The notes: generated from the letters alone by a model not told the origin. A stretch of DNA of 64,000 nucleotides from Bradyrhizobium prioriisuperbiae (GCF_032397745.1 NZ_CP135921.1:4514501-4578500), one strand, 5' to 3'; numbered from the stretch's first letter, positions 1 through 8,830 are shown. Translations and numbers: made by a program.

Positions 1-47
1 CCCGCCGATCGCCGGGATCCCGATCCGGGCGTCCGCTCCTTGGACAC
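1..47 (-). CDS. Partial gene start, product unknown
   Basis: On the minus strand a GTG codon at 47 follows a strong Shine-Dalgarno run, AAGGAGGAG, at about 56-65. The 15 visible codons are open to the left edge and give a basic, Ser/Gly-rich N-terminus beginning MSKERTPGSG. Too little is present to name a family. The strong ribosome binding site is the main reason to list it. It would be transcribed away from the insertion sequence on its right. Confidence 0.35.
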   Translation of the reverse strand, partial: MSKERTPGSGSRRSA

Positions 48-240
48 TTCCAATTCTCCTCCTTGCCGGCGGCCGTGCCACCGGTATTCTTTGTGCGATC
101 GCTGCGGTGCGCCTGCATCCTAGTACCCGGAATCAGAGCTGAGTGATACGCGATCCTCTGCGGAAGAAGGGGCTTCTCTTGCTAGCAGAATCATCCTGAC
201 CTTGAATCGCGACTCACGTTCCAAGAAAAGGGGGTACTAG

Positions 241-1079
241 GGTCCAGACTCATTAGATCCACCATACAAGAGCGGCGGCGAGGCAGACAGATGCCAAGTA
301 GTTGCGGGCCAGCTTATCGTATCGGGTTGCGATGCGCCTGAAGTCCTTCAGTCTGCTGAAAGCGCTCTCGATACGCCAGCGCAGCTTGTAGAGGCGCTTG
401 TTGAAGCTAAAAGGTTGCTTCCTGTTGCGGCGGTTTGGGATAACCGGCTTGGTCCCGCGCGCGTGCAATTCCTCGCGCAATTCGGCGCTGTCGTAAGCCT
501 TGTCGCCGAGCATGCACTCCGGCGGCATCACCCTGTGGATCAGTCGTTCCGCGACCGGGCAGTCATGCGCTTCACCTCCGGTCAGCAGAATGGCGATCAG
601 GCGCCCCTTAGCATCTGCGAGTGCGTGGATCTTCGTGTTGCGCCCTCCGCGCGAGCGGCCAATAGCCTGATTGTGCTCCCCCTTTTTCCGCCCGCTGCCG
701 AGCGATGTGCTTTGACATGGGTTGAGTCGATCATTTGCGTGTCCGTGGCGCGGCCCCGGCCGGCAAGCTCTCGGAACAGATTTTCCCAGACCCCACGTCG
801 TGCCCAGCGCACAAAGCGATTGTAAATCGTCGTCGGAGGACCATATTCGGGCGGGCAATCGCACCAGCGGCAGCCGCTTCTCAGCACATGAATGATGCCG
901 CTGATGACCCGACGATCATCCGCGCGCTCTACGCCGCGGACATCCGTCGGAAGGTGAGGTTCAATCCGTCCCCACTGTTCGTCGCTCAACCAAAATAGAT
1001 TCTTGCGCACGATCCCAAACCCTTCCAAAAGCGAATCAGGATCGTATTGTCTCTGCTGAGAAATTAATGAGTTCTAACC
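241..1079 (-). mobile_element. IS5-family insertion sequence, complete (about 839 bp)
   Basis: The ends are imperfect inverted repeats: GGTCCAGACTCATTA at 241-255 and the complement of GGTTAGAACTCATTA at 1065-1079 share GGT and ACTCATTA. The element is flanked by CTAG at 237-240 and CTAG at 1080-1083, a 4-bp target duplication of the kind seen with IS5-type elements. It holds one two-frame transposase gene on the minus strand. Size, ends and frameshift organisation fit the IS427-like subgroup of IS5. Intact ends and an intact target duplication suggest a fairly recent insertion. Confidence 0.85.
253..1028 (-). CDS. IS5-family DDE transposase made by -1 frameshift
   Basis: Two overlapping frames encode one enzyme. 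The upstream frame starts at 1028 (143 residues if unshifted) and carries the N-terminal domain and the first catalytic Asp, in MIDSTHVKAHR at about residue 101. The downstream frame ends at 253 and carries the second Asp (GDKAYDS) and the catalytic Glu in WRIESAFSRLKDFRR. The frames meet at an AAAAAGGGGG slippery run at 678-687, and a -1 slip there gives a protein of about 258 residues, the usual size. Programmed frameshifting at such a run is typical of this IS group, so this is probably an active gene and not a pseudogene. It catalyses cut-and-paste transposition of the element. Confidence 0.85.
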
Positions 1080-1155
1080 CTAGTGCAGGATTCCCAGCCG
1101 CGATATCCTTCCGGTTGCAGATCAATGCAGCCGTGAGCAGGACAAGGAAACGTCC

Positions 1156-2139
1156 ATGGAAATCACCGCACTCGGGTATGTCGGAATCCAGTCCTCGAAA
1201 CTCGACGACTGGGCGCGCATGGCGACGAAGCTGCTCGGCATGCAGCAGGTCGATCGCGGTGCGCTGGTGCGGGCTTTCCGCATGGACGACCGCAAGCAGC
1301 GCCTGGTTGTCGATGGATCCGGCGACGCCGGCCTTGCGGTGATGGGCTGGGAGGTCGCATCGCCCGTGGATCTCGACCGTCTGGCCGGCCGGCTCGACGA
1401 TCACGGCGTCGCGGTGACGCGCGGATCGCGTGCGCTCGCCGACCAGCGCCACGTCACCGAGCTCATTTCGTTTCACGATCCCGCAAGCAATCTGCTGGAG
1501 GCGTTCTGCACGCCGGCGTTGGCCACCGATCCCTTCAGGCCCAGCAGGCCGATCTCGGGATTTCGCACGGGTGCGCTCGGGATGGGGCATGTCGTGATGA
1601 ATGTCGAGGATGTCGAGCCTCTGCTGCCGTTCTATCGCGATCTGCTCGGCTTCCAGGTGTCGGATTTCGGATTGACGCCGTACAAGCTCTATTTCTTCCA
1701 CGTCAACGGCCGCCATCACAGCTTTGCCATGGTGGGCTCGGGACGGCGCGCCATGCATCACTTCATGGTCGAGGTCGGCAGCCTGGACGACGTCGGCCAG
1801 GGCTATGACCTGGCGCAGCTGGATGAGAGACGGATCGCCTATACGCTGGGGCGGCACACCAATGACCATATGACCTCGTTCTACGTCCACACGCCCTCGG
1901 GTTTCTTCATCGAATACGGCTGGGGCGGCCGGGTCATCGATCCGCCGACCTGGCAGCCGCATGAGACCTTCGACGGTCCCTCGCTGTGGGGCCACGAGCG
2001 GCTGAACATGCCGGAGGCGCAACGCAAGCGTCTGCGGGACATGCGGCTGGACGCGGCGGCGCGCGGTGTGCGTGTGCCCGATCCGCAGGTGCCGCCGCTG
2101 AACTGTCCATGGCTCGACACCGTGATCGCGCGGGAGTAG
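1156..2139 (+). CDS. Type I extradiol dioxygenase (VOC fold, BphC-like)
   Basis: This 327-residue protein has two vicinal-oxygen-chelate halves, as in 2,3-dihydroxybiphenyl 1,2-dioxygenase. It would cleave a catechol-type ring next to the hydroxyls, using Fe(II) in the cytoplasm. Residues matching the BphC metal ligands are His145 (GMGHVVMNV), His202 (MHHFMVEV) and Glu253 (FIEYGWG). Second-sphere catalytic residues match as His188, His234 (GRHTNDHM) and Tyr243, and the His-Tyr-Glu spacing equals that of BphC. The start has AAGGAAA upstream. It was followed directly by an MBL-hydrolase gene, and that junction is duplicated downstream. The natural substrate cannot be told from sequence. Confidence 0.88.
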   Translation: MEITALGYVGIQSSKLDDWARMATKLLGMQQVDRGALVRAFRMDDRKQRLVVDGSGDAGLAVMGWEVASPVDLDRLAGRLDDHGVAVTRGSRALADQRHVTELISFHDPASNLLEAFCTPALATDPFRPSRPISGFRTGALGMGHVVMNVEDVEPLLPFYRDLLGFQVSDFGLTPYKLYFFHVNGRHHSFAMVGSGRRAMHHFMVEVGSLDDVGQGYDLAQLDERRIAYTLGRHTNDHMTSFYVHTPSGFFIEYGWGGRVIDPPTWQPHETFDGPSLWGHERLNMPEAQRKRLRDMRLDAAARGVRVPDPQVPPLNCPWLDTVIARE

Positions 2140-2179
2140 ATCGGTTTTTGTTCTTGATCGGTTTGTTCAGCGGGGAAAC

Positions 2180-2353
2180 ATGAGACTGCAGAAAATCCTG
2201 CTCCAGGCCAGGTTTGCCCTGCTCGCCTTCGCGCATACCGCTGTGGCCGAGCTCCTGAAGGTCACACTGCTCGGCACGGGAACGCCGACGTACGGTCTGT
2301 CGTTCGCGCAAATCGTCGACATCGTAGCGGCAGCGCCGCCGCAGCAGGAGTGA
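2180..2353 (+). pseudogene. Truncated duplicate of the MBL-fold hydrolase 5' end
   Basis: The first ~120 bases match the start of the intact gene at 3192, including the preceding GGGGAAAC ribosome binding site and a shared leader (ATCGGTTT...GATCGGTTTGTT) after the dioxygenase stop. The reading frame opens MRLQKILLQ, keeps the signal peptide and the LLGTGTPT motif, then diverges and stops after 57 residues. No metal-binding motif remains, so it cannot be an enzyme. It is one arm of a decayed tandem duplication whose other arm lies at about 3058-3310. Confidence 0.8.
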
Positions 2354-2427
2354 TCGGCAGGTGCGATGTCCGGGATCTGATCCGCAGATAGACCCCGGGG
2401 TATCGCTTTGCTCAGCCGGGCTATGTG

Positions 2428-2829
2428 CTAGTCAAATCGCGTTGCTGACCTGACAGGCTTGATGATCCAGGTCCGCGACGGATCGCCGTCGCAGTCGAAC
2501 TGGAGAGCTTCCACATTGTTGTCGGTACTCACGCCCCCGGCAATGGTCAGGCACTTCTTGGTTTGCACATTCCTGATCTGAGAACCGCCGTCGACATTGA
2601 AGATCCTCCAGCGGCGCGACGGATGACTGTCGCAGTCGAATTGGAGGGCTGTGACGTTGTTATCGGTACTCAGTCCTCCTGCAATGGTCAGGCACTTGCG
2701 GGTTTGCGCATTGACCAGCATCACCTGGCCGGGCGCTGCAAGCGAGATATCGGGAACCGCAACAGCAAACAGCCCTGACGCCAACAGGCCGGCTGCGAAA
2801 AAATGACGGGCGCGCGAGAAAATTGTCAT
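2428..2829 (-). CDS. Secreted ricin-type (beta-trefoil) lectin-like protein
   Basis: The protein has 133 residues from the ATG at 2829, chosen because AGGAGAAGAG precedes it; an in-frame ATG at 2886 lacks this. A signal peptide (FFAAGLLASGLFAVAV) ends near SLAAP. The mature part is two near-identical ~42-residue lobes, each with KCLTIAGG, STDNNV and ALQFDCD followed by a Trp (RRWRI, RTWII), as in ricin B-like carbohydrate-binding domains. A full trefoil has three lobes, so this one is short. It lies on the opposite strand between two relics of a duplicated operon. Sugar binding is inferred from the family. Confidence 0.72.
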   Translation of the reverse strand: MTIFSRARHFFAAGLLASGLFAVAVPDISLAAPGQVMLVNAQTRKCLTIAGGLSTDNNVTALQFDCDSHPSRRWRIFNVDGGSQIRNVQTKKCLTIAGGVSTDNNVEALQFDCDGDPSRTWIIKPVRSATRFD

Positions 2830-3057
2830 AATATCTCTTCTCCTGGCAATGTGGATGTTGAGCGGGACAGTTGAGTAGAAAATCATGGCACACCCTCAAT
2901 GGGTTGAACGCATGAACGGGCTGCCGCCGATTTTGCTGACGGGCGGCCGGGCTGGTCCGGCTTGCGTGAGTCGCTGGGCGATATCGATCGGTTCAAGCGT
3001 TATCTTGGCTGAATCGACGATGGCGATGCGTCGGCCTCAGCGATCCGAGTTCCTGCG

Positions 3058-3151
3058 CAGGCGGGCGGCGGCGCGCGGCGTTCGCGTGCCCGGTCCGCAG
3101 GTGCCGCCGTTGAACTGTGCGTGGCTCGACAGCGTGATCGGGCGGGAGTAG
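3058..3151 (+). pseudogene. 3' relic of a duplicated extradiol dioxygenase gene
   Basis: The bases match the last ~90 of the dioxygenase gene at 1156-2139. They encode AAARGVRVPGPQVPPLN and LDSVIGRE, against AAARGVRVPDPQVPPLN and LDTVIARE in the intact copy, and the match continues through the spacer into the MBL gene. Upstream of about 3055 the similarity stops. A longer frame opens at 2885 but has no ribosome binding site, and its upstream part is unrelated. Another frame ending at 3012 reads like the tail of some other lost gene (GWSGLRESLGDIDRFKRYLG). Confidence 0.75.
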
Positions 3152-3191
3152 ATCGGTTCTTGTTGCGGATCGGTTTGTTTAGAGGGGAAAC

Positions 3192-4169
3192 ATGAGACTC
3201 CAAAAAATCCTGCTCCAGGTGGGTTTTACCCTGCTGGCCTTCGCGCATGCGGCAGCGGCCGAACCGCTGAAGGTCACGCTGCTGGGCACGGGAACGCCGA
3301 CGCCGCGGCTCAGCAACTTCAGCGCGTCGACGCTGGTCGAGGCGGGACCGGAGAAGCTGCTGTTCGACTTTGGCCGCGGCGCCACCATGCGCCTCTATCA
3401 GAAGCGCGTTCCGCTTGGTGCGCTCACGGCGCATTTCATCACTCATCTGCATTCCGATCATGTTGTCGGCTTGCCGGATGTCTGGCTGACCGGCTGGCTC
3501 GCCGTGCCCTTCGGCTCCCGCAAGACACCGATGGTCATCTTCGGCCCGAAGGGGACCGTCGCCATGACGGAGAACCTGACCAGGGCTTTTGCCGAGGACA
3601 TCCGCATTCGGATCGACGACGAGCACCTGCCGCCTGAAGGTGTGGTCATCACGGCGCGGGATGTCGAACCGGGCCTCGTGTATGACAAGAACGGCGTCAA
3701 GGTGAGTGCCATCGCGGTCAATCACGGCGAGAAGATCAAACCGTCGTTCGGTTATGTCGTGGAATATGACGGCAAGAAAGTCGTGCTTTCGGGCGACACC
3801 AAATATGATGAGCGCATTGCCGCGGCCGCCAAGGGCGCGGATCTGCTGGTCCACGAAGTCGCGGTGATCGAGCCGGCCTTGCGTGAAAACTATCCGGCCT
3901 ATCGCGACATCGAGGCGCATCACACGTCGCCGGAAGAAGCAGGGCGCATCTTCAGCCTGGCCGCGCCGAAGCTTGCCGTCTATTCGCATATCGTGTTCGC
4001 CAGCGTGAAGCCCGCGCCCGATGTGCCCGAGGACGTGCTGATCGCGCGCACTCGCGCGACCTATGCCGGACCGCTGCTGGTCGGCCGCGACCTCATGACG
4101 TTTACAATCGACGACGGGGTGAAAGTCGCGGACGGGGCAGGCGAGGCGATCCAGCCATCGGGCAAGTAA
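3192..4169 (+). CDS. Exported MBL-fold metallo-hydrolase (RNase Z / arylsulfatase-like)
   Basis: This protein has 325 residues with an N-terminal signal peptide (LLQVGFTLLAFAHAAAA), so it probably acts in the periplasm. The zinc-binding HxHxDH motif is THLHSDHVVG near residue 83. Later metal ligands fit NHGEKIKPSFGY, LSGDTKY and EAHHTS. The overall pattern is that of the RNase Z-like branch, and export argues against a tRNA-processing role. GAGGGGAAAC sets the start. It sits just after a dioxygenase relic, so its original partner was the dioxygenase at 1156. Substrate unknown. Confidence 0.82.
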   Translation: MRLQKILLQVGFTLLAFAHAAAAEPLKVTLLGTGTPTPRLSNFSASTLVEAGPEKLLFDFGRGATMRLYQKRVPLGALTAHFITHLHSDHVVGLPDVWLTGWLAVPFGSRKTPMVIFGPKGTVAMTENLTRAFAEDIRIRIDDEHLPPEGVVITARDVEPGLVYDKNGVKVSAIAVNHGEKIKPSFGYVVEYDGKKVVLSGDTKYDERIAAAAKGADLLVHEVAVIEPALRENYPAYRDIEAHHTSPEEAGRIFSLAAPKLAVYSHIVFASVKPAPDVPEDVLIARTRATYAGPLLVGRDLMTFTIDDGVKVADGAGEAIQPSGK

Positions 4170-4258
4170 TTGGACGGCGCTCGCTTCATCCGCGAAAGCT
4201 TTCGTCGTTGATGACAGTCAGAAATGGATGCCAGGCGCCTCATCCCCACTCTGTCGTT

Positions 4259-4284
4259 GCCCGGTCCTTCGGCCGGGCGATGAC
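4259..4284. repeat. Small palindromic repeat (GCCCGG stem), copy 1
   Basis: GCCCGGTCCTTCGGCCGGGC at 4259-4278 followed by GATGAC folds into a GC-rich hairpin. A near-identical unit is at 9877-9902. It lies between convergently spaced features after the MBL gene and could act as a terminator, but no T-run follows. Confidence 0.6.
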
Positions 4285-4361
4285 ACCTGAGTGTATGGAA
4301 GCGACCTCCAAGCCACGCCCGTCAATCAACCAGACGTGACGAAGAGGTACCCGGAGCAGGG

Positions 4362-4409
4362 TTGACGTCGGTTCGGTTGCCAATATATGTACAATCGAAC
4401 ATATATTGG
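4362..4409 (+). promoter_or_regulatory. Promoter and TetR operator of the 4422 gene
   Basis: A perfect 11-bp inverted repeat, CCAATATATGT at 4380-4390 and ACATATATTGG at 4399-4409, with an 8-bp spacer, ends 12 bases before the TetR start codon. TTGACG at 4362-4367 with TATATG at 4384-4389 (16-bp spacing) would make a -35/-10 pair overlapped by the palindrome. That is the expected layout for negative autoregulation. It also argues against the TTG at 4362 being the start codon. Confidence 0.6.
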
Positions 4410-4421
4410 ATATTGGCTGAA

Positions 4422-5114
4422 ATGCCCGTAAAAACTGCCTCAAAAGCCGCGTCGGCGCCCCGGCCGCCTCGCGGCCGGCGCACCCGGGAGCGTCCGGACG
4501 GCCGCACGGCATTGCTCGCGGCGGCGACCCATGCGTTCGCAAGCCTCGGCTTCGACGCGGCCGACTTGCGCAGCATTGCGGCTGCGGCCGGTGTCGCGCC
4601 CAATCTCGTGCGGGTCCATTTCGGCAGCAAGGCGGAGCTGTGGCAGGCATGCCTGGATGCCATCGCGGTCGAGGCCGTTCCCGTCTTTGTGCATTTGAAG
4701 ATGCTGGCGGACGCTGTCGAGCGGCCGCTGATGGAGCGGCTGGCCGAGTTGATCGTGCGCGTCGCCGACTTCTTTTCCGTTTATCCGGACGTGCGTGATT
4801 TTGTCGCCCGTCATGCCTCCGGGGAGGCCGAGCGGGCCGCGCGGGTCACCGATTGTCTCATTCGCCCGGCGTATGAGAGCGCAAAGCCGCTGTTTACAGC
4901 GGGAATCGAAGCCGGGATCGTTCGCAGCCGTCATCCGGCGCTGTTCTTCGCGCTGCTCAACAGCGCGGTCAATCAGCCGCCCGCGTTTCCGTTACTGCTG
5001 CATCGCCTGTCGCCGGAGATTGCGCCGGAGACGGCGCGCGCGATGCTGACGGAGACCATTGTCGCGACACTGCTTCATTCACCGGCCGAGAGCAGGCCGC
5101 TCACCAAACAATGA
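4422..5114 (+). CDS. TetR/AcrR-family transcriptional regulator
   Basis: This 230-residue protein has a basic N-terminal tail and then a TetR helix-turn-helix: HAFASLGFDAADLRSIAAAA, then GVAPNLVRVHFGSKAELW, at about residues 39-76. The C-terminal ligand domain is family-typical in length and not otherwise recognisable. The ATG at 4422 is preferred to an upstream TTG because the latter lies in the predicted promoter. The ribosome binding site is weak. Two small exported proteins follow in the same direction within 20 bases and may be co-transcribed. Confidence 0.85.
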   Translation: MPVKTASKAASAPRPPRGRRTRERPDGRTALLAAATHAFASLGFDAADLRSIAAAAGVAPNLVRVHFGSKAELWQACLDAIAVEAVPVFVHLKMLADAVERPLMERLAELIVRVADFFSVYPDVRDFVARHASGEAERAARVTDCLIRPAYESAKPLFTAGIEAGIVRSRHPALFFALLNSAVNQPPAFPLLLHRLSPEIAPETARAMLTETIVATLLHSPAESRPLTKQ

Positions 5115-5132
5115 GATAGAGGATCTGATGTC

Positions 5133-5393
5133 ATGAGAGTGCGTATCGCCGCCGTCTTGCTGGGGATGCTGATGCTGGTCAGCCCTGCGCTTGGCCAACC
5201 GGCCCCATCGGAAGATCAGCAGCGCCAGGCTTGCCTGAGCGATGTCATGCGCCTGTGTGTCGCCCATGTGCCGAACCGTGCCAGGATCCAGTCCTGCCTG
5301 GGGCAGCACCATCAAGAACTCAGCCCGCAATGCCGCACCGTCTATGACGCGTCGCTCAGGGCTCAGCGCGCGGCGCCGCGATCGCAGGAGTGA
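5133..5393 (+). CDS. Small exported Cys-rich protein
   Basis: The protein has 86 residues. A signal peptide (IAAVLLGMLMLVSPALG) is followed by a ~55-residue mature part with four Cys in the order ACLSDVMRLC, then SCLGQHHQELSPQC. This spacing resembles single units of cysteine-rich-repeat proteins that form helical disulfide-bonded modules in the periplasm. GAGGA precedes the start. It lies 18 bases after the TetR gene. Function unknown. Confidence 0.65.
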   Translation: MRVRIAAVLLGMLMLVSPALGQPAPSEDQQRQACLSDVMRLCVAHVPNRARIQSCLGQHHQELSPQCRTVYDASLRAQRAAPRSQE

Positions 5394-5396
5394 GTC

Positions 5397-5795
5397 GTGT
5401 CGTCGCTCTCGCGCCGATCTCTGGGCGTCCTCGCGCTGCTGCTGGCTTTGAACAATCACGCGCACGCGGAGATGTCGAAATCCACTTGTTGGAGCGCGGG
5501 CTCGCTGTTCGCGCTGGCGCAGTCCTGCGAGCGCCGGCATTTCAGCTCGCCCGGACAGATCGAAGCCATCCTCGCCGATCTTGATCAGCACCTGTCATTG
5601 CGCGACAACCGCCGATTGAAGCAGGGTTTTGAGCAGGGCGCCCGCCGCGGGCGCGTGTTCATTCCGCGGCGGGGCTGGGTCACGAACCCCGTCGACAAAG
5701 CGGAATGCGCACGGGCGCAGACGGCCATCGACGCCTACAAGACCATGCTGGATCTAACACTGCCGATAGCTGGAGAAACGTCGCCGGCGTCCTGA
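5397..5795 (+). CDS. Exported hypothetical protein
   Basis: The protein has 132 residues and starts with GTG at 5397, placed 6 bases after GCAGGAG, which overlaps the end of the upstream gene; translational coupling is likely. An N-terminal signal peptide (SLGVLALLLALNNHAHA) precedes a basic mature domain with three Cys (CWSAGS, SCERRH, ECARA). No family recognised. The gene ends only 4 bases before the convergent chemoreceptor gene. Confidence 0.6.
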   Translation: MSSLSRRSLGVLALLLALNNHAHAEMSKSTCWSAGSLFALAQSCERRHFSSPGQIEAILADLDQHLSLRDNRRLKQGFEQGARRGRVFIPRRGWVTNPVDKAECARAQTAIDAYKTMLDLTLPIAGETSPAS

Positions 5796-5799
5796 GATG

Positions 5800-7893
5800 C
5801 TACGCCTCCCGCACCGTTGCCAGGAAGTTCCCCACCTCGCGCTTCAGCCGCTGACTCTCTCGTGCCAGCGATTGCGCCGAAGCATGGACGTCGGTGGAGG
5901 CCTCGCCGGTCTCGCCGGCGCCGCGGCTGACGTCGGCGATGGTGGCGGCGACCGCGACCGTGCCGGTGGTGGCGTGCTGGATGTTGCGGGCGATTTCCCG
6001 GGTGGCCGCGCCCTGCTGTTCGACCGCCGCCGCGATGCTGCCGGCGATCTCCGACATCCGTGCGATGGTGCCGCCGATGCCGCGGATCGCCGCGACCGAG
6101 TCCCGGGTGGTGGCCTGCAGCGCCAGGATCTGCTGGCCGATCTCGCCGGTGGCGGCCGCGGTCTGCGTCGCCAGTTGTTTCACCTCGGAGGCGACCACGG
6201 CAAAGCCGCGGCCGGCTTCGCCGGCGCGCGCCGCCTCGATGGTGGCGTTGAGCGCCAGCAGATTGGTCTGTCCGGCGATGCTGGAAATCAGCTTGACCAC
6301 GTCGCCGATGCGCTCCGCCGCGCTGGCCATCTCGGCGATCCGTGCATTGGTGTCGCCGGCCTGCTGCACCGCCTCGGAGGCGATCCGGCTGGACTCGTCG
6401 ACCTGACGCCCGATCTCGCCGACCGACGACGACATTTCCTCGGTGGCGGACGCCACCGATTGAACGTTCTCGGAGGCCTGTCCGGATGCGGCGGCGACGG
6501 TTGCCGACAACTGCCGGGTGCGGTCGGCATTGCGGGTCAGCGTGTCGGCGGAGGCTTCGAGCCCGCTTGCTGCCTGCGACACCGTGTCGATGATCTCGCC
6601 GACCGCCTGTTCGAAGCCGTTCGCGAGCTGGTGCATGTCCGCGCGCCGCCGTTCTGTGGCTTGGCGCTCCTGTGCGGCCTTGACCTCGGCGTCGCGTTCT
6701 GCCTTGGTCGCCACATTGACCTTGAAGGTCTCCACCGCCTGCGCGATCTCGCCGATCTCGTCATTGCGGCCGAGCCCCGGCAGCACCACCTGCAGATCTC
6801 CTGCGGCAAGCTGCTGCATGGCGCGCGCCATGCTGGACATCGCGCCGGCGACGCGGTGGGCGACGATAAAAATCACGAGGCCGGTGATGAGTGTCGCCAG
6901 CGCAATGATCCAGATCAGGTTTTGCCGCAGCTGGCGCGCCTTGTCCTCGGCCGCCTGGTAGCGCGCCTCCGCCGCGGCGATCACCGCGAGCAAAGCGGGA
7001 CGGTTGCGGGCGTAGAGGGTGGCGAGGTCGTCGGCTTCTTCGGTCAGCTGGTCGCGCGACACCATGTAGGCCATGAACGCGGATTCGTAGGCCTCCGCGA
7101 GCTTGGCGAGCTCCGCTTTTACCTCGGCCGCGAGATCGGATGCCGCGAGCTTCGACTTGAAGTCGGCGACGCTCGCCTGCAGGGCATCGCCATACTTGTC
7201 GTCTCCCCGCAGCATGTAATCCTTCTCATGGCGGCGCATGGTCAGCATCACGTTGGTCAGGGCGGTATCGTTGAAATCCGCAAGCCTGCTCTCGATCGTG
7301 TGCACGGCGGCGCGCAGCCGGCCCTGCAGGCCGTCCTTCTCGGTCAGGCCGAGCACGCGTTGCGCGGCGACGACATTCTGGAAGCGGACCGCGTACTGGT
7401 TGATGCCCGGCCGCAGCGAAGCCGCTGCCTTCAAGGGATCATCCGTCGGCAATGGTGCGATGAAAGCCTCGATCGCGGTCAGGTGGTCGGCGGCGCGGGC
7501 CAGCGTCGCGGCGTGGAGGCCGATGCGCTTGTCGTCATGCTTCTGCATGAATTCGTTGGCGGCCTGGCCGGCCTCGAGATAGCTCTCCGACAGGCTCATC
7601 ACGTCGAAGCGGAAGCGCACGCTGGCGTCGGAGTCCTGCTGCACTCTTGCGTCGATATGAAAGCCGGTCAGGCCGATCGCGCCGGCGATCATGGCGCCGG
7701 CAACTCCAAGTGTCACGATTTTGAGACGCAATCCGATACGGATGCGGAGAGAACGAATGACGCGAACGAGAGAGTGCAGACGCAGATACCGGAGCATGTG
7801 ATCAACAGCAGTTTCTTCTTGAGACAATTGGCCCCCGCCACGGCCGCCGACTAACATCGGACTCGTAACGAAACTCTGAAGAAAATCTTGCAT
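5800..7893 (-). CDS. Methyl-accepting chemotaxis protein with HBM-type sensor
   Basis: This inner-membrane chemoreceptor has up to 697 residues. TM1 is at about 58-78 and TM2 at about 325-345. The periplasmic domain between them is all-helical and contains [12 protein letters not shown], a hallmark of helical bimodular (HBM) sensor domains that bind organic acids. A HAMP domain follows TM2. The cytoplasmic signalling hairpin contains the highly conserved [20 protein letters not shown]. No C-terminal CheR-tethering pentapeptide is present. The start is uncertain: ATG 7797, just before the basic stretch ahead of TM1, is a good alternative, and neither start has a strong ribosome binding site. 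Confidence 0.88.
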   Translation of the reverse strand: MQDFLQSFVTSPMLVGGRGGGQLSQEETAVDHMLRYLRLHSLVRVIRSLRIRIGLRLKIVTLGVAGAMIAGAIGLTGFHIDARVQQDSDASVRFRFDVMSLSESYLEAGQAANEFMQKHDDKRIGLHAATLARAADHLTAIEAFIAPLPTDDPLKAAASLRPGINQYAVRFQNVVAAQRVLGLTEKDGLQGRLRAAVHTIESRLADFNDTALTNVMLTMRRHEKDYMLRGDDKYGDALQASVADFKSKLAASDLAAEVKAELAKLAEAYESAFMAYMVSRDQLTEEADDLATLYARNRPALLAVIAAAEARYQAAEDKARQLRQNLIWIIALATLITGLVIFIVAHRVAGAMSSMARAMQQLAAGDLQVVLPGLGRNDEIGEIAQAVETFKVNVATKAERDAEVKAAQERQATERRRADMHQLANGFEQAVGEIIDTVSQAASGLEASADTLTRNADRTRQLSATVAAASGQASENVQSVASATEEMSSSVGEIGRQVDESSRIASEAVQQAGDTNARIAEMASAAERIGDVVKLISSIAGQTNLLALNATIEAARAGEAGRGFAVVASEVKQLATQTAAATGEIGQQILALQATTRDSVAAIRGIGGTIARMSEIAGSIAAAVEQQGAATREIARNIQHATTGTVAVAATIADVSRGAGETGEASTDVHASAQSLARESQRLKREVGNFLATVREA

Positions 7894-8211
7894 GTGCGAG
7901 AGAGACAGAAGATACGTCCAATCGTACGACTTTCGAACGATGCGATATGACGTTGCGGCGAATGGAAGATGTCTTTTGGATAACGTTGATTTTTCGAATC
8001 GATCGCCGTTATGGATCGGACGCGTTTCGTTCCTGCATCCGGATTTCGTGTTCCGCGCGAACGATCATGGCACCGATCGCGAACGGCACGGCAATGATGC
8101 GGGAACGCAGTTGCGCGCGTGTGCAATTCCGCGAATGAAATGACGCTGGTGTGACAATCGCATACTCGTCTGCGACAAAACGAGAGTCGTGCTTAATGAT
8201 GACGCGCGTTG
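7894..8211. other. Intergenic, no gene seen
   Basis: This stretch lies between the chemoreceptor gene start and the end of a TetR gene. Frames here are short and lack ribosome binding sites. It presumably holds the chemoreceptor promoter, but no convincing -35/-10 pair or operator was found. Confidence 0.4.
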
Positions 8212-8811
8212 TCACGATCTGCGACGGCGCTTGGTGTCCGGCACCAGGATGCGCACGAATTGCTCCGACATCTTTTCCAGGTGCCGGGGATCGCGATAGG
8301 CGCGCTCCATCACCGCCAGTCCGCGGGTGAAGGTCACCACAAGCTCCGCGGCGGCATCGGGATCGCAACTGAGCTTTCGTCGCGTGGCCGGGGTCGAAAG
8401 CGCATCCCGGATCAGTGCGGTGAGATCTTCCAGCAGCTGCTTGACCCGGGCTTCGATCGCCTTGCCGGCGAGCGGCAGTTCGAGCGCCGTCTTGGTCGTC
8501 AGGCAGCCACGCGACGGGGCGCCTTCGCTCATGTTGGCGATGACACCCTTGAACAAAGTTGTCAGCGCGACCACGGGATCGGGGTCCGACAGCATTTGCC
8601 CGACAAAATCGAGAAAGCGGCTTGCGTAGCGTTCGAAGGCAAGCAGGAACAGCCGCTCCTTGTCGCCATAGGCATTGTAAAGGCTGCCGCGTTGAACGCC
8701 CGTGGCTTCCGCCATGTCGATCATGGATGTCGCGACGAATCCGTTCTGCCAGAAGGTTTCGAGGGCGGCCTCCAGCAGGGCGTCTTCATCGAATTGTCGC
8801 GTGCCGACCAT
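8212..8811 (-). CDS. TetR/AcrR-family regulator
   Basis: This 199-residue protein carries an N-terminal helix-turn-helix (ALETFWQNGFVATSMIDMAE, then GVQRGSLYNAYGDKERLF), the pattern of the AcrR/NemR-like TetR group. It ends in a basic tail, TKRRRRS. The ATG at 8811 is chosen over an upstream ATG at 8895 because the region between holds two operator palindromes. It is divergent from an acetoacetate-decarboxylase-like gene, which it most likely represses along with itself. The inducer is unknown. Confidence 0.86.
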   Translation of the reverse strand: MVGTRQFDEDALLEAALETFWQNGFVATSMIDMAEATGVQRGSLYNAYGDKERLFLLAFERYASRFLDFVGQMLSDPDPVVALTTLFKGVIANMSEGAPSRGCLTTKTALELPLAGKAIEARVKQLLEDLTALIRDALSTPATRRKLSCDPDAAAELVVTFTRGLAVMERAYRDPRHLEKMSEQFVRILVPDTKRRRRS

Positions 8812-8830
8812 GGGGGCAGATACTTCATTC

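Noticed and set aside
253..1028. Transposase as a pseudogene split by a frameshift mutation
   Set aside because: The frames meet exactly at an AAAAAGGGGG slippery run, and IS5-type elements use programmed frameshifting there.
2885..3057. In-frame extension upstream of the dioxygenase 3' relic as a real 88-residue gene
   Set aside because: No ribosome binding site, and only the last ~30 codons match anything; better explained as a duplication relic.
5797..7854. A 685-codon plus-strand frame opposite the chemoreceptor gene
   Set aside because: It is a Gly/Asp/Leu-rich antisense shadow of a clear methyl-accepting chemotaxis gene.
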